From Clarkia xantiana subsp. parviflora (lineage: Eukaryota > Streptophyta > Magnoliopsida > Myrtales > Onagraceae), in assembly GCA_036873135.1 (NCBI GenBank), contig JAPTYO010000002.1, forward strand, positions 42,151,452 to 42,215,451: a DNA stretch of 64,000 nucleotides, in the 5' to 3' direction. Shown here one piece after another: positions 10,097-20,504 of the stretch. The notes under the pieces are model-generated. The model saw nothing but the letters and a program-made list of their open reading frames with translations, had not been told where the DNA came from and did no database searches. The position numbers were made by a program, and so were the translations under genes. Each line of letters starts with the position of its first letter. The first letter of the stretch is position 1.

Positions 10097-13000
10097 ATGG
10101 CTGGCAACAGACCGCAGCGTTCAGGCAAGCAGGTGCCGGCCACCAGCAATCCCCCTGAGGATGCTACCCAGCATCAGGATTTGAGAGATGATGGTGACAG
10201 CACTCGCCGAGACGACATCGCGCGAAGGAACAACCCCCCTGGTGGATCCAGAAACGAGACACCTTCCCAGAATCCAGAGCTGGCCAGGGTAGTGGCAGAG
10301 GCCATGCCCCTATTCATGGAGGCCATGGAGGCCCTCCTAGACCGAAGAGAAGCTGCTAGAAGGCAGACCGATCTACCGCCGCTCCCTCCGCGGCGAGATG
10401 CGCCCAGAAGGCAGGTAGACGACAACCTACCACCACCCCCTCCGTTGAGGGAACAGCCCATTCCCCCTAATCCAACACCGGCGGAGAATTTCGTGGTCGA
10501 TGGACCAGGGCCAGTGCAACAAAGGACTATTCCCCTGAATGGTCCCCTCACTGCTGATCAGGTGGTGAAGATTGTGGGTATTTGCATGGGAGATCAGAAG
10601 CCCATGATGTCGGAATTGGGGAGTCAGGAGACCCATCCTTTCGTTCCCAGACTGATCCATACCCTGGCTCCTCCAGGCTTGGGTATCCCGAAGATAGACG
10701 AGTACGACGGGGTCGCGGACCCGGTTCGCCACTTGCAGAAGCACCTGACAGCGTGCATGGGCAGGACCCCAGATGAGGATGTTATCTGTGCGTTGTTCCC
10801 GAGTACCTTGGGAGAGAAGGCGATGACATGGTTCTACAGTCTGCCCACTGGATGTATAACCTGTTGGAAGGATATGCATCAGCGATTCATCGCCCAGTAC
10901 CAAGGGCGTCGACGGCTGCTGAAGAGTGTTCGGACCCTGCATGAGGTGGTCCAGAGGCCCGATGAATCGCTGGCCCAATACTACCAGCGTTACACGGCTG
11001 GTATGACCGAGCTGGATGAGGAGATATCGGAGGGCGAGGCCATCCGTACCTTCCTGAAAAACCTCAATCCCCCCTACGGCTCCGACTTACTTCATAGCGT
11101 CGCGGCCAAAAAAGTCTGGAACATGGAGGCACTCCAGGCGAGGGTAAAACAGCAAATCGACGTCCAAGAGTCGAAGATCGCTGCCGGAGAATTGGCTCCT
11201 CCCAAGGGGCGCGAAGGAAAGCAGTTGTTCAAACCATTGGACAACCGACACAGGAAGGATAGTTCCGAGGGTAGTCGGAGTCGTGGACGCTCCGATCGGA
11301 GGGAGGATAGGCGTCCGACCAAGAGGGACAGTCAGAGGGAGGAGTTTACCCCCCTCAACAGGCCTTTGAAAGAGGTCTTGGCGGTAATGGAGAAGCAAGG
11401 CCTCGCTCGTTTCCCCAAGAAGAAGGAAGGAGAAAAGTTGGGCTCCCGCACCGACCGTTACTGCCGATTCCATCGGGCCTCTGGTCACGACACTGACCAG
11501 TGTCGGGAGCTGAAGAAGGAAATAGAGAAGCTTATCCAGAGGGGTAAGCTGAAGGAGTTCGTGGGAGACTCGCGCTGCAAGCCCCGTTCCCGATCTCGGT
11601 CAAGGTCCAAATCTCGATCGAGGTCCCCAAGGAAGAGGAGGTCCGACGCAGAGCCTTCGGAGGGCCCATCAGGGTCCCGACAGAAGAGGATTATTAATGT
11701 GATCCATGGAGGGTTCGCTGCAGGGGGAGACACATCGTCTTCTCGGGAGCGTTATGCCAACCAAGTGCCAGTCGCAGTGGTTTTGGGAGAAAGATCTCGG
11801 TCGTGGACCCCGAAGGAGGAGATGGAGATCACCTTCTCGGCGAAGGATCTGGAGGGAGTAGAGACCCCCCACGAGGATGCTCTAGTAGTGACATTGGACG
11901 TAGGGGGATTCGAAATGAAGAGGATCCTCATCGATGGAGGAAGCTCCTCCGACATCCTCTTCTCCGACGCCCTGGAGCAGATGGGGAAAAAGAAGAAAGA
12001 CTTACGAGAGGTTAGCTTCCCGATGGTAGGATTTTGCGGTACAACCTCTTATCCATTGGGGGTCATTACGTTGCCCGTGTGGTTCGGCAGTGGCTGGAAG
12101 ATGGAGAAGAGAGATGTGGAGTTCGTGGTGGTCGAATCCACAGGGACGTACAATGCGATCATTGGAAGAACCACTATCAACCCGCTGATGGCAGTAGCCT
12201 CAACTGTCCATCAGAAACTGAAGTTCCCGACTGAGAATGGGGTCGGCGAAGTGAAAGGCGACCAGGTGGCGTCGAGACGATGCTATGTCAACGCCACGAG
12301 AAGATCAAGGAAGGAGGCTATGTCGGTTCTCCAAACAGACACTGATCCTCGAGAGGAGTTTGGGCGTCCCGCCCCCATGGAGGACCTAAAAGAAGTCGAG
12401 ATAGATGGACCCGAAAGGAGGGTAAAGATCGGATCCGCCCTATCCGAGGAAAAAGCTCAGGAGTTGATCGCCCTATTGAAGGAATTCAAGGAGTTATTTG
12501 CCTGGTCTCCGAGCGATATGCCAGGAATCAGTCGGGACGTGATCGAGCATGAATTGAATATTGACCCCACGATCAAGCCGATCGCACAGAAGAGACGTCC
12601 AATGGGAACAGATAAGAGGATTGCGATCCAGCAGGAGGTTGGCAGATTGCTTGACGCCGGTTTCATTAGGGAGATCCGATTCCAGACTTGGGTAGCCAAC
12701 CCAGTGCTGGTGAGGAAGAGTAACGGGAAGTGGCGGATGTGTGTCGACTTCCGCGACTTAAACAAGGCTTGCCCGAAGGACTGTTATCCACTCCCTCGGA
12801 TCGACCAACTGGTGGATACTACATCGGGGCATGAGCTGCTAAGCTTTATGGATGCTTATTCTGGTTATAACCAGATAAAGATGGCGAAAAAGGATGCCCC
12901 ACATACCGCCTTTTACGCTGACAGCGAAGTCTTCCAGTACGACGTCATGCCTTTCGGCCTGGTGAATGCGGGGGCGACATACCAGAGGATGGTGAACAAG

Positions 13001-15694
13001 CTGTTCGGGGACATGATTGGGAGTACCATGGAAGCCTATGTAGATGACATGCTGGTGAAGTCCCGACGAGCATCAGACCACGTTGGCAACTTGGCAATGG
13101 CCTTCGAGAGGATGAAGCTCCACCAGGTCCGCCTGAATCCAGCCAAATGTGCTTTCGGAGTCCATTCCGGGAAGTTCTTAGGCTTCATGGTGAGCCAGAG
13201 GGGGATCGAGGTGAATCCCGAAAAACTAAGGGCGATAGAGGAGATGCAGTCCCCGACCAATCATAGGGAGGTGCAGGTGCTGAACGGTCGGCTGGCTTCG
13301 ATGAATCGCTTCTTATCCAAGGCCAGCGACCGGTCGATGCCATTTTTCAGTGTGTTAAGAGCCAACCGACAGTTCGAATGGACTGCTGAATGTGAGGAGG
13401 CGTTCCAAGCGCTCAAACAACATCTCCGCGACCTCCCGCCACTTGCGAAGCCAGCTCCAGGCGAGCCGCTTTATCTTTATTTGGCTATTTCTTCGTTTGC
13501 AATAAGCTCTGTTCTAGTTAAAGCTGTCGAGGGCAATCAGATTCCTGTCTATTATGTAAGCAAGGCGTTTGCCAAGAGTGAAATGAATTACCCTCCGATT
13601 GAGAAGTACCTCTTTGCGTTGATTATTACTGCTCGAAAGTTACGGCCCTACTTCCATGCGCATGAAATTACGGTGTTGACTGATCAGCCATTAAAACACT
13701 TCTTGAACCGGCCCGATGCGTCGGGGAGACTAGTAAAGTGGGCCGTGGAACTTAGCGAGTTTCGAATTCATTTCGCTCCGAGAACAGCTATCAAAGGGCA
13801 GGCATTGGCCGACTTTATAGTTGAATCTACTATTCCCGATCCTGAAGCAACGGAAACAGTAGAGGGGGCAACCGGGAATACCGAAGAGGTCCCGACGGCG
13901 GGGCAGTCGGAACAGCCAAATAAGGAAAACACCTGGGAGCTGTACACGGATGGCTCCTCAAGCTCGGATGGATCGGGTGCGGGGTTCGTATTGATTCCAC
14001 CAGGTAGGGCGGAGCCACTTCGATATGCATTGGCCCTGACATTTAGAGCCACCAATAACGAGGCGGAGTATGAAGCTCTCATAACGGGGCTGAAAATCGC
14101 AAAAGGCACTGGAATTGAACATTTGCGGGTGAAGTGTGATGCAAGTCTGATTGTAAATCAGGTCCGGGGGCAATATGGAGCAAAGAACCCGATCATGAAG
14201 AAGTACCTTCAAGAGGCTCGGACCTTAAAGGAGAGCTTCAAAAGCTTTGATATCGAGGCAATTCCAAGGGAAGAGAATGTGGAGGCTGATGCCTTGAGTA
14301 AATTTGCCCTGGGGGCACCTTTGGAAGACAGACGGAGGATACACTTCTTGGAGAAGGTGATTCTATCGACAACCGATCCATCGGAGGTGTGCGCTATCGG
14401 AACGGGGTCAGAGGAGGAACCCACTTGGATGACCCCGATAATTGTTTACTTAACTACGGGGGCACTTCCTGAAGATAAAGTGGCAGCAGAGCGACTGCGG
14501 CGAATGTCAATTAATTACGCGATGGTGGACAACCAGTTGTACAAAAAGGGTCTGCTTTCGACGCCCTTCTTGAAATGCGTGGCCGAACCCGATACGACTC
14601 GGATTCTGAGAGAATTGCATGAAGGAGTCGCAGCCTGTCACGAGGGCGCTCGATCTATCCTGGGGAAGGCGTTGAACTTGGGATATTATTGGCCTACGAT
14701 GAATAAGGAGGCAACGGCGCTTGTTCGATCCTGTGACGCGTGTCAGAGATATGCTTCGAATATCACAGCCCCCGCCGCTGATTTGATGCCCATTGGGAGT
14801 GCTTGGCCATTCGCACAGTGGGGCATTGACCTGGTGGGACCCCTTCCGAAAGCAAAGAGCCAGTGCACACATCTGCTGGTCGCGATTGACTACTTCTCGA
14901 AGTGGATCGAGGCCAAGCCATTAGCCAAAACAACAGCGGGACATATCATTAAATTCCTTCAGACCCGAATTTTGTCGAGATATGGGGTGCCGAAGGTGAT
15001 CATCAGTGACAATGGTCCTCCGTTTAATGGGGCCCAGTTGGAGAAGTTCCTGGACGAGTTTGGTATCGAGCATCGGACAGCATCCGTCCATCACGCTCAG
15101 ACCAATGGGCAGGTGGAGGCTGCCAACAAAATCGTGATGGAGGGTTTGAAGAAGAGAGTCTACGCTTTGGACGGAAAATGGTTGGACGAACTGGAGAACG
15201 TGTTGTGGGCGGTCCGAACGACACCCAAGCGGTCAACAGGTGAAACCCCGTTTGCACTTGTTTATGGAACGGAGGCGGTCGCTCCCGTGGAAATCGCTGT
15301 GGCGTCCCATCGAACCAGAAGCTATGAACCCTCGACGAGTCCAGAAAGAGCCAAGATAGGACCTTTGACGAACGACGAAACAAGGCGCCTGGAGTTATCC
15401 TTGCTAGAGGAGAAACGGCTAGAGGCCGACATAGCGCAAGCTCGGATGCGTTTGGCGACGGCCAGGTACTACAATCGGAAGGTCAAGTCACGACAGTTCT
15501 ACGCGGGAGAACTGGTCCTACGTCGGAATGAGTTCGCCCTACAAGATCGGATCAATAAGATGTCCCCGAAATGGGAAGGGCCTTACAAGATCGTAGGCAT
15601 GCCGGCCCCGAACGCTTACAAGTTAGAAGATCCCGACGGCAAAGTTTTAAGAAACACCTTTAGTGGTGAACATCTGAAGAAATGCCATGTTTGA
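10097..15694 (+). CDS. Gag-Pol polyprotein, Tat lineage, intact (1865 residues)
   Basis: Uninterrupted from the ATG at 10097, 49 bases after the primer-binding site. Domains in order: Gag core at about residues 195-340 (DEYDGVADP ... RPDESLAQYYQRY); a variant zinc knuckle C-x2-H-x4-H-x4-C near 455; an arginine/serine-rich basic run near 495-515; aspartic protease with LIDGGSSSD near 610; reverse transcriptase with FRDLNKACPKD near 884 and YVDDM near 980; RNase H near 1130-1250; a second, archaeal-type RNase H from LYTDGSS near 1281; integrase zinc finger (HEGVAACHEGA ... CDACQRYA, 1505-1550); integrase D-D-E core (WGIDLVGP, ISDNGPP, NGQVEAANK at about 1574, 1635, 1670); and a GPY module near 1823. 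All catalytic motifs look intact, so it may be competent for retrotransposition. Confidence 0.97.
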   Translation: MAGNRPQRSGKQVPATSNPPEDATQHQDLRDDGDSTRRDDIARRNNPPGGSRNETPSQNPELARVVAEAMPLFMEAMEALLDRREAARRQTDLPPLPPRRDAPRRQVDDNLPPPPPLREQPIPPNPTPAENFVVDGPGPVQQRTIPLNGPLTADQVVKIVGICMGDQKPMMSELGSQETHPFVPRLIHTLAPPGLGIPKIDEYDGVADPVRHLQKHLTACMGRTPDEDVICALFPSTLGEKAMTWFYSLPTGCITCWKDMHQRFIAQYQGRRRLLKSVRTLHEVVQRPDESLAQYYQRYTAGMTELDEEISEGEAIRTFLKNLNPPYGSDLLHSVAAKKVWNMEALQARVKQQIDVQESKIAAGELAPPKGREGKQLFKPLDNRHRKDSSEGSRSRGRSDRREDRRPTKRDSQREEFTPLNRPLKEVLAVMEKQGLARFPKKKEGEKLGSRTDRYCRFHRASGHDTDQCRELKKEIEKLIQRGKLKEFVGDSRCKPRSRSRSRSKSRSRSPRKRRSDAEPSEGPSGSRQKRIINVIHGGFAAGGDTSSSRERYANQVPVAVVLGERSRSWTPKEEMEITFSAKDLEGVETPHEDALVVTLDVGGFEMKRILIDGGSSSDILFSDALEQMGKKKKDLREVSFPMVGFCGTTSYPLGVITLPVWFGSGWKMEKRDVEFVVVESTGTYNAIIGRTTINPLMAVASTVHQKLKFPTENGVGEVKGDQVASRRCYVNATRRSRKEAMSVLQTDTDPREEFGRPAPMEDLKEVEIDGPERRVKIGSALSEEKAQELIALLKEFKELFAWSPSDMPGISRDVIEHELNIDPTIKPIAQKRRPMGTDKRIAIQQEVGRLLDAGFIREIRFQTWVANPVLVRKSNGKWRMCVDFRDLNKACPKDCYPLPRIDQLVDTTSGHELLSFMDAYSGYNQIKMAKKDAPHTAFYADSEVFQYDVMPFGLVNAGATYQRMVNKLFGDMIGSTMEAYVDDMLVKSRRASDHVGNLAMAFERMKLHQVRLNPAKCAFGVHSGKFLGFMVSQRGIEVNPEKLRAIEEMQSPTNHREVQVLNGRLASMNRFLSKASDRSMPFFSVLRANRQFEWTAECEEAFQALKQHLRDLPPLAKPAPGEPLYLYLAISSFAISSVLVKAVEGNQIPVYYVSKAFAKSEMNYPPIEKYLFALIITARKLRPYFHAHEITVLTDQPLKHFLNRPDASGRLVKWAVELSEFRIHFAPRTAIKGQALADFIVESTIPDPEATETVEGATGNTEEVPTAGQSEQPNKENTWELYTDGSSSSDGSGAGFVLIPPGRAEPLRYALALTFRATNNEAEYEALITGLKIAKGTGIEHLRVKCDASLIVNQVRGQYGAKNPIMKKYLQEARTLKESFKSFDIEAIPREENVEADALSKFALGAPLEDRRRIHFLEKVILSTTDPSEVCAIGTGSEEEPTWMTPIIVYLTTGALPEDKVAAERLRRMSINYAMVDNQLYKKGLLSTPFLKCVAEPDTTRILRELHEGVAACHEGARSILGKALNLGYYWPTMNKEATALVRSCDACQRYASNITAPAADLMPIGSAWPFAQWGIDLVGPLPKAKSQCTHLLVAIDYFSKWIEAKPLAKTTAGHIIKFLQTRILSRYGVPKVIISDNGPPFNGAQLEKFLDEFGIEHRTASVHHAQTNGQVEAANKIVMEGLKKRVYALDGKWLDELENVLWAVRTTPKRSTGETPFALVYGTEAVAPVEIAVASHRTRSYEPSTSPERAKIGPLTNDETRRLELSLLEEKRLEADIAQARMRLATARYYNRKVKSRQFYAGELVLRRNEFALQDRINKMSPKWEGPYKIVGMPAPNAYKLEDPDGKVLRNTFSGEHLKKCHV

Positions 15695-15824
15695 CAAATA
15701 AGTCGCCCGTAGAGGCGCGAAGATGTAATTAAGTCGCCCTGAGTGGTGCATGCTATGTTAAAGACATCAATCAATAAAGAGGTTACTTCTGATCAAAGTA
15801 TTCCTGAGTTGTTCTCGATACATT
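15695..15824 (+). other. Start of element A 3' non-coding region
   Basis: It contains degenerate copies of AGTCGCCCTGAGTGGTGC, the unit that is amplified instead in elements D and F. Confidence 0.7.
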
Positions 15825-16330
15825 AAAAAGCGTCATTGGACGTCCGAAAATCCTTAAGTTTTTAAGGTCCGATTAAAAGCGTCATTGGACGTCTGAAAAA
15901 TCCTTTAAGTTTTTAAGGTTCGATTAAAAGCGTCATTGGACGTCCGAAAATCCTTAAGTTTTTAAGGTCCGATTAAAAGCGTCATTGGACGTCCGAAAAT
16001 CCTTAAGTTTTTAAGGTCCGATTAAAAGCGTCATTGGACGTCTGAAAAATCCTTAAGTTTTTAAGGTTCGATTAAAAGCGTCATTGGACGTCCGAAAATC
16101 CTTAAGTTTTTAAGGTCCGATTAAAAAGCGTCATTGGACGTCCGAAAATCCTTAAGTTTTTAAGGTCCGATTAAAAAGCGTCATTGGACGTCCGAAAATC
16201 CTTAAGTTTTTAAGGTCCGATTAAAAAGCGTCATTGGACGTCCGAAAAATCCTTAAGTTTTTAAGGTTCGATCAAAAAGCGTCATAGGACGACGGAAAGC
16301 CTTAAGGTTCTTAGGGTCCGATAAAAGCGC
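15825..16330 (+). repeat. Ten-unit 49-51 bp tandem array in the A 3' non-coding region
   Basis: Units begin AAAAGCGTCATTGGACG, with copies of the motif at about 15831, 15880, 15931, 15980, 16029, 16079, 16129, 16179, 16229 and 16280. Each contains CCTTAAGTTTTTAAGG, a short hairpin. Amplified arrays in this position are known for Tat elements and have been proposed as a source of plant satellites. Confidence 0.95.
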
Positions 16331-16437
16331 AAGAAGAACATAATTGAAAAAGACGTTAATAAAAGGCTCGAAGGCCTAAGAGGTTCAACACAAGGGAGAT
16401 AATGAGGAAGGAGTACAAAGACTTAAGATTTAACAAA

Positions 16438-19264
16438 TTAAACTCGGTCCTCGGGCGCTGAATCTTCAGAGGGCTTTGGAGGGGCAGGCTCAGAGGGATC
16501 GGTAGGAGGCTCGTCGGCGTCTTCAGAGGAGCTCTCCGACGGGAGGCTAAGGTACGTTTCTGCGGCTCGGCCGAGAGTCTTGGACTTCCTCAAGTCGATG
16601 GAGTCCCCGTAGGTTTCATTAAGCTCTTCGACAATATCAAGGAAGGCATTCTGCAAATCTTCCTGACAATGTTTCGCCGCATCTGCTTTGAAGTCCTCCG
16701 AGCTCCGATATTCTTCGCGGCCCTGGACCTTCGCGTTTGTTATTTGGGCGGAATGATCCGCCTTTGCCTCCTCTAGCTCCGCGATGGCCCTCTGCTTCTC
16801 AAGCTTCAGCCGCTCAGCAGTTTCTTTCAACGCTGCCTTATCGAAGGCAGCCTGGCTCCGATCCGCCAAGGCCGCTTGCTGCTCCCGCCTAAGCGAGCTC
16901 TGAAGGCTTAGAATCTGCCTTTGCTGGGATTGGGCCTCTTGAGCAAGCTTGGCCCTACCCTCCTCGGCCTGCTGCCTACCCTCCTCGGCCTGCTGCCTAC
17001 CCTCCTCAGCCTGCTGCCGAACTTCCTCGGCCCACTGCCAACCTTCTTCGGCCCGCTTTTTACCCTCCTCCGCTCGGAGCCTTGACGCCTCGGAGGCAGC
17101 TAGGTCCTCCTGGAGCTTGGTCAAGCTCTCGAGGTTGGAGTTGGCCCGTTCTTGCTCCAAAGCCTCCCGCAGAGACAGGATGTAGCCGAAGCAACGATCC
17201 TGGTCCGCCATTTCCTGAGGGCAAAATATAGCTTAGTATTTAAAAGTCGGAATACTTCCAGATGAATAAAAACAAAGTGTACCTACCTCTATCCGACGGA
17301 CGGCCATTTGCCGGATGTCCGCCTCGATGTCCTCCCCTTCCAGAGAGAGGGGGCGCCTCAATGAGGGCGGGATCGAGCCCGACACCAAGTGCAAGGCCAG
17401 GTTCTTCTCCTGACACCCCCGATGTAGAGGAACCCCCCGAAGGGACTCCACCGGTCTCTAAGGCTCGGCGCTCTGGTCCGAAGAGAAGGCCTGGTAGTAG
17501 TCTCCATCCAAGGGGAATGGAGGAACTACCAGGCGAGCCCCCCCATCTTCACTTATTCGGGCTTCGGGGGTCGCGCCCCTAACTGGTGACGATGGCGGTG
17601 CGGGTGACGATGGTGGCGTGATGGGGAGTGGAGACGTCTTCCTACCAGGTGACTTAGCAGGAGTCGACCTCAACTTTCCTCGGAGGATTAGGCCTTCCTC
17701 CTCAGCTTGATCCTCGGAGGGGGAGTCCTCCAAGCTGGTCACCCGACCGAATTCGCCACGGGCTTCCGTCGGGGCATCTTCCACCACCGGCTCCGCTGCA
17801 GGCGCGGGGTCTGAGGCAGGTGCAGCAGGAGCGACGTCCGCGGGACCTGCAGCGGGGCGAATAAGGTGAGGAAGTAAATTGATATCGGTGTGCCAAATTA
17901 AACAACGCTCCATATATCTCTCCTGGCCGAAAAAGTCGTAACAACCCGCTTCGAGAACATGTGGAGTTTCCCCTCGGAGGATATTCCTGACATCCCTAAT
18001 CCGCCCTTCCATGTCGGAGGCTTGAAGGTCTTGAGGTACCAACTCTCTATATCTTTTTATAGCACGAAAAACTTCCTTACCTTCCTTCTCGGAGCGGACG
18101 CCAAAGGCGGCCCTGACCACATCCGTATTAGTCCGCCCCTCGGGGGTGGGGGCAGACCTTGGTGCCTCGGAAGTCTTCACCTTCTTCCGAGACGGCCCCG
18201 ACGTGGCAGAAGCCTTTCGATGGGAGGACTTCTTCTTGCGCTTCAGCGAATGGGAGGCATCGGTATCCTCCTGAAACAGATGGGCGGTCAGCAATGATCG
18301 AGGGGCTGTAAGCAGTGGAAACAAGAAATAATTAGAAGATTACCCAGAGAATTACATTGGAAACGCCATCATGAATTTTTCCCCCGGCCTTGGGATCAAT
18401 CAGCATAATGGAAATTTTGATCCGCTGTTGGTCAGTGACAGAAGTGGCCTCGAAGGGCTGATAACCCTCCTCCCAGCGACGGGCCTGGATAAGCATCAAG
18501 GCCCTCTTGGTCTGCTCCGACCATGAACGGAAAGGCACAGGAGGATCAGCTTCCACGACGGTCTTCGGCCACTCGATTGGACCAGGCTTGATGAAGAAGT
18601 ATTGTTCTTTCCAGTTGGCATTGTCATGCCCCTTATCATGGATGATGGCCCGTTCCTTGCAAATTCTCCAGGACACCTTCCTATCCCAGCCCATCTCCTT
18701 ATACTGCTCGTCGGTCCCCTCGGGTTGGCGGGGGGTGAAGGAGCAGATACCATCTTTATTACAGGTCATCTTGTAGAGGACCCGCCAAAGCTCCAGAGTG
18801 TAGCTCCAATCCTCTTAGTTGATATCACACCACACTTGGAAGGCAATCCATGTACGGATTGCGTGTGGAGAGAAGGTCGTGGGGTAAGTCTTGTAATGGT
18901 TGCACAGCTCCACCCAACTCGGACAGAAAGGGAGTCGGATTCCCGCACGAATTTGCCCTGGGGAGATGAACACCTCATCTCCTTTGGGGAGCGTAATCCG
19001 AGCGTCACGAGGACTGAACTGGGATTGCTCGTAGGGATAGCGGGCCCCGAAGGAGGATTCGAAGATACCACACTCTATACAAGCCCTATCGTAGTTAATA
19101 GGCGCAAGCAAGTTCTTGAGATACTTGAAGACGAAAGGTGGCCCAACAGTGGCAGATCCCTCGGCTGAAAATCGTCGAGGGAAGGAAGGAGGGAAAAATT
19201 GAAACCTAAGAAGATCAAAGATGAAAAGGAAAAGAATAATAAGGAGAAGAATCTTACCAGACAT
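16438..19264 (-). pseudogene. Tat extra gene, copy A (antisense), four exons, two stops
   Basis: Exons on the minus strand: 19264-19258, 19164-18344, 18270-17287 and 17214-16438, with GT-AG introns of 93, 73 and 72 bp. Exon lengths keep one frame throughout (863 codons with the terminal stop). Exon 1 is ATG TCT G. Exon 2 carries the Transposase_28-like pattern (GIRLPFC ... TTFSPHAIRTW). Exon 3 has a lysine-rich stretch (KRKKKSSHRK) that could be a nuclear localisation signal, then acidic and proline-rich sequence. Exon 4 is a long coiled coil with heptad-like AEEGRQQ repeats and an acidic C-terminus. Two in-frame stops interrupt it: TAA at 18815-18817 in exon 2 and TAG at 17458-17460 in exon 3, the latter where H and F have TGG. 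Product function is unknown. Confidence 0.82.
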
Positions 19265-19400
19265 AGTGACTGAAGGCTTGATCGGAAAAATTTGAAGTGC
19301 TTGAAGCGCCGGTGAAAACTCGAAATCTGGAGAATCAAAGCTCTTGGGATCGCAGACAAGAAGAGGTAAAAGAAAGGTGAAACAGTGTCTGGGGTTAGGG

Positions 19401-19410
19401 TTTTATAAGA
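19401..19410 (-). promoter_or_regulatory. TATA box of the A extra gene
   Basis: Minus strand TCTTATAAAA, about 140 bp upstream of the ATG at 19264; conserved in position with H and F. Confidence 0.6.
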
Positions 19411-19835
19411 GAAGGAAGGAGAACTGAAGGGGTGGGCAATCTGAACCGTAGAATTCAAAACCACTCAATCAGAATCGTCCAAAGGAAAACGCGTTAATTC
19501 AAAGAAGGCGAAACGGTTTTAATCTGAACCGTCAGGACGCATGGGACAGATAAGACAAAAGTAATGACGTACCGGGGCGGTTGAAAAGTGCTTTTTCAGA
19601 AAGCAGGCGCGCGGAACCCGAAACGTTCCTTCACTTCCTATCAGCATTTAATGCTGGTCTGATCAAGAAACCCCCTCGAATCCAAGTAGGATCCCAAAGG
19701 ATCTTGAAGAGATCCAAGGCAAAGGCCTCCGACAAAAGTAAGGCAATGGCCTCCAACGTTTCAAATAAAGACCCCCGACTGGGATGTGGAGGGGTCCGAT
19801 ATTGAAAGACGCGACGCACTATAAGTCCCTCACGT

Positions 19836-19847
19836 CTTGGGGGCAAA
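19836..19847 (+). other. Polypurine tract of element A
   Basis: CTTGGGGGCAAA directly before the 3' LTR. Confidence 0.9.
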
Positions 19848-20499
19848 TGATGGGCCCCGGCGAAGGCCGTTAGGCCCCTTAACGATTGGCAAACGGCGAC
19901 TAGGCCTGGTGAGCTAGGAGCTGGGCTGCTGGAAGGCTAAGGGCTCCGACGGAAGGAGGCCCCGACATTGAATGGCCCCGAGCAAGTATGGCTCCGATAG
20001 GGAAGAGCCCCGAAGATATCGGACCCGGACGTAGTCGGTCCCGATATGGGAGTTGACACCACTCCCCGACACCGAATCCTCAACGATGTAACTTGGGAGT
20101 CTCCGATAATGATCGAGACTCGCCAGTAAGAGCACAATCCCGGAAATCTCGCCATGATTACAGTAGTGGTATAATGGGCGAGATATGTGGGATACGAATA
20201 ACTGTACAAGATACGTAGCAAGATATACGACGAGATATGTGGGATAGTGGATCACAATCCAACCGCCTAATCAGGTAACTGGGATAGCCTTTCCCCTATA
20301 AAAGGAGGGAAGTTATTCCAGATTAGGGTTACGTTCTTTGACATACACACAAATACTGCTTGCTTGATCTGTTGACCACCGTACTTACGTTAAGCATCGG
20401 AGAGGGATTCTGGGCCACCGCCCTCTATTCCCCTTCTGCAGGATTGCGAGGAGCTAAGGAATCCGTCACCGTAACCGGAGTTCCCGCCGTGATCCAACA
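19848..20499 (+). mobile_element. Element A 3' LTR
   Basis: 652 bp, nearly identical to the 5' LTR, followed by the target duplication TGATG. Confidence 0.95.
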
Positions 20500-20504
20500 T
20501 GATG

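Larger units (their letters stand above)
9378..20499 (+). mobile_element. Element A: complete Tat-type Ty3/gypsy retrotransposon
   Basis: An 11.1-kb element with 652-bp LTRs starting TGATGGGCC and ending ATCCAACA, flanked by the direct duplication TGATG (9373-9377 and 20500-20504). Order: 5' LTR, primer-binding site, polyprotein with two RNase H domains before integrase, 50-bp tandem array, antisense four-exon gene, polypurine tract, 3' LTR. This order, and especially the second RNase H, is known for the Tat lineage (Tat/Ogre/Retand/Grande relatives). The two LTRs differ at about two positions by eye, so the insertion is recent. Confidence 0.95.
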
